Assembly: GCA_050259035.1 (NCBI GenBank)
Contig: JBLMZW010000012.1
Coordinates: 1 to 6,054 of the forward strand
DNA: 6,054 nucleotides
Source: JBLMZW01 sp050259035
Lineage (GTDB): Bacteria; Bacillota; Syntrophomonadia; Syntrophomonadales; DTU052
Direction of reading: 5' to 3'
Below the pieces are notes generated by a model. It searched no databases, was not told where the DNA came from, and saw nothing but the letters and a program-made list of their open reading frames with translations. Positions 5,207 to 6,054 of this stretch are shown here, one piece after another. The position numbers and the translations under genes are program-made. Positions within the stretch are counted from its first letter, which is position 1; every line of letters starts with the position of its first letter.

Positions 5207-5448
5207 TTCGAAACCTCCCCTTCGCTTAACTATAGATAATATCTTTCTCCTTATTCGTTGGTCCCCCTAAATCACAATGAAGAACCATAAAGAAAACTCT
5301 TCAAAATGATAATGAATTTATTCCCTTCATATTCCTTATTTTCCTTCTGGTACTAGCAGCTAAAACAATGGTGGTTAAGTGTTACAATGTAATAACACAG
5401 AAAAACCGGGCATACTTATTTACAAAAAATAGGACAAGGCGGTAAGCT
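5207..5448. other. Divergent intergenic region between the membrane-protein operon and the small-protein/GNAT pair
   Basis: These 242 AT-rich bases must hold promoters for both directions. Toward the minus strand, TATTAT and TATAGT lie 20 to 40 bases before the paralog 3 start, but neither has a convincing -35 partner. Toward the plus strand there is an extended -10 candidate at 5380-5388 overlapped by an inverted repeat. No small ORF with a good ribosome binding site and no RNA gene is apparent. Confidence 0.5.
5379..5398 (+). promoter_or_regulatory. Extended -10 promoter with overlapping inverted repeat (possible operator)
   Basis: TGT-TACAAT (5380-5388) matches the extended -10 form TGn-TATAAT at all but one base. 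GTGTTA (5379-5384) and TAACAC (5393-5398) form a 6-bp inverted repeat that covers it, with a smaller TTAC/GTAA repeat nested inside. This arrangement suits a repressor site and would fit autoregulation by the downstream pair, but a chance match in AT-rich DNA is quite possible. No clear -35 was found. Confidence 0.35.
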
Positions 5449-5679
5449 ATGGATAAAGATGGAAGTAATAATAATTCAATACCCGGTGACAAAAGCAAAG
5501 GTACTGAAGAGGAGGCGTTCAAAATGGCAACTCAAATAGCACCTACTCCAGTGCTATATGGGAAAGATGCGGAAGCAGTCTTTAAAGAACTCCAAGAGCC
5601 ACCTTCACAGAATAAAATTGAGGAAGCTAAAAAGCGGTCTAAATTTTTTAAAAAAATACGAAAAAAGGGATTAGATTAA
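5449..5679 (+). CDS. Small charged protein, putative partner (antitoxin-like) of the downstream GNAT
   Basis: Two starts compete. ATG 5449 (76 residues) has AAGGCGGT at normal spacing. ATG 5524 (51 residues) has GAGGAGG eight bases upstream, a better site. The longer version adds a polar, probably disordered 25-residue N-terminus rich in Asn, Gly, Asp and Glu. The shared part 'MATQIAPTPVLYGKDAEAVFKEL' looks like the true folded start, and I recall similar small proteins beginning this way next to GNAT genes. The C-terminal half has a helix and a strongly basic end (KKRSKFFKKIRKK) that could bind nucleic acid or the partner. There is no visible ribbon-helix-helix fold of the kind found in usual GNAT-toxin antitoxins. 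It ends in TAA directly against the TTG start of the GNAT gene, so the two are surely co-transcribed. The function is an inference from position. Confidence 0.65.
   Translation: MDKDGSNNNSIPGDKSKGTEEEAFKMATQIAPTPVLYGKDAEAVFKELQEPPSQNKIEEAKKRSKFFKKIRKKGLD
5509..5515 (+). promoter_or_regulatory. Internal ribosome binding site favouring the shorter start of the small protein
   Basis: GAGGAGG lies eight bases before the in-frame ATG 5524 and within the longer reading frame, where it encodes Glu-Glu-Ala. It is stronger than the site serving ATG 5449. Either the shorter start is the true one or both forms are made. Confidence 0.55.
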
Positions 5680-6054
5680 TTGAGTTCAGATACAATTAAT
5701 CCCAAAGCCATATTACTGGTAAGACTTTCTGAGGATGATCTATCATATTTAGTTGAGTTTAACAGCGAAGATACTGAGATTGATCTGTTTCTAAAGCAAG
5801 AGGCTCTGAAAGAACAGAGTAATGGATTAAATAGTACAATTCTTTTATACTACGCAGGGAAGTTGGCAGGATACTGTTCTATTTGTTGTGACTCAATATC
5901 TTTAACCAGAGAAGAACGCGAACAAGATGAATTAAACTATTATAGAATTCCCGCAATAAAGATTGCTCGATTAGGTCGTGATATTAAGTTTAAAAATCAT
6001 GGGTTTGGCGCTTTTTTAATAGACTACATAAAAGATGTGGCCTTTGAGCTTTGT
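5680..6054 (+). CDS. GNAT acetyltransferase, TacT-like toxin group (3' end outside window)
   Basis: This frame is open for 125 residues to the window edge. The best start is TTG 5680, because the upstream TAA is in the same frame and no ATG or GTG lies nearby. 'EIDLFLKQEALKEQ' (33-46) fits the N-terminal 'eLd.fLk.qA..' segment of the GNAT toxin-type group. 'LYYAGKLAGYCSICCDSISL' (56-75) forms the central beta strands, and 'PAIKIARLGRDIKFKNHGFGAFLI' (91-114) is the acetyl-CoA-binding strand and loop, with G108 and G110 in the xxGxG motif. Toxins of this type acetylate the amino group of charged tRNA, and their catalytic Tyr lies near the C-terminus, which is not visible here. A plain metabolic acetyltransferase remains possible. 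Start-stop contact with the small upstream protein implies translational coupling. Ribosome binding support is only moderate (AAAAAAGGGA about 10 bases upstream). Confidence 0.75.
   Translation, partial: MSSDTINPKAILLVRLSEDDLSYLVEFNSEDTEIDLFLKQEALKEQSNGLNSTILLYYAGKLAGYCSICCDSISLTREEREQDELNYYRIPAIKIARLGRDIKFKNHGFGAFLIDYIKDVAFELC

Noticed and set aside
5221..5260. Sigma-70 promoter for the membrane-protein operon
   Set aside because: TATTAT and TATAGT occur on the minus strand, but neither has a convincing -35 hexamer at 16-18 bases, so no specific promoter is called.

Overview
The window looks like a stretch of a Gram-positive, low-to-mid GC Firmicutes chromosome, most likely a clostridial or Peptococcaceae-type anaerobe. 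This rests on purine-rich Shine-Dalgarno sites (AGGAGG, GGGGAGG, AGGGGG), a TTG start, protein style, and a GGGGACGGTTC-core repeat that I recall from clostridial genomes. It is an inference, not a database result.

Layout, left to right. Positions 1-3700 hold minus-strand genes of unrelated function. They are a truncated amidohydrolase (1-401), a phosphinothricin/amino-acid-type GNAT acetyltransferase (505-1002), a six-segment membrane diguanylate cyclase with an intact GGEEF and I-site (1120-2310), and a hypoxanthine/uracil-DNA glycosylase of the family 6 type (2492-2992). A cysteine-rich DUF3795-like protein follows (3128-3655). Next come three tandem paralogous four-helix membrane proteins (3688-4134, 4243-4683, 4748-5206), which read toward the DUF3795-like gene and probably form one operon with it. 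That operon ends in a hairpin at 3079-3100. The glycosylase has its own TATAAT box and its own terminator at 2417-2440.

The acetyltransferase gene at 505-1002 is bracketed by inverted copies of an 18-bp repeat (17 of 18 match). Each copy ends next to the ribosome binding site of the following minus-strand gene. GC-rich hairpins lie beside both copies, so the 415-1075 block looks like a repeat-bounded cassette.

From 5449 the strand switches to plus and the DNA becomes more AT-rich. A small charged protein with two plausible starts is followed, after one TAA and in the same frame, by a GNAT protein that runs off the window. Gene order and GNAT type resemble acetyltransferase toxin-antitoxin modules, but the small partner does not look like the usual ribbon-helix-helix antitoxin. 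An inverted repeat overlaps the likely promoter. This pair and the membrane-protein triplet are the least explained parts of the window. No rRNA, tRNA, CRISPR array or transposase gene is visible, and no gene-free stretch exceeds about 250 bases.
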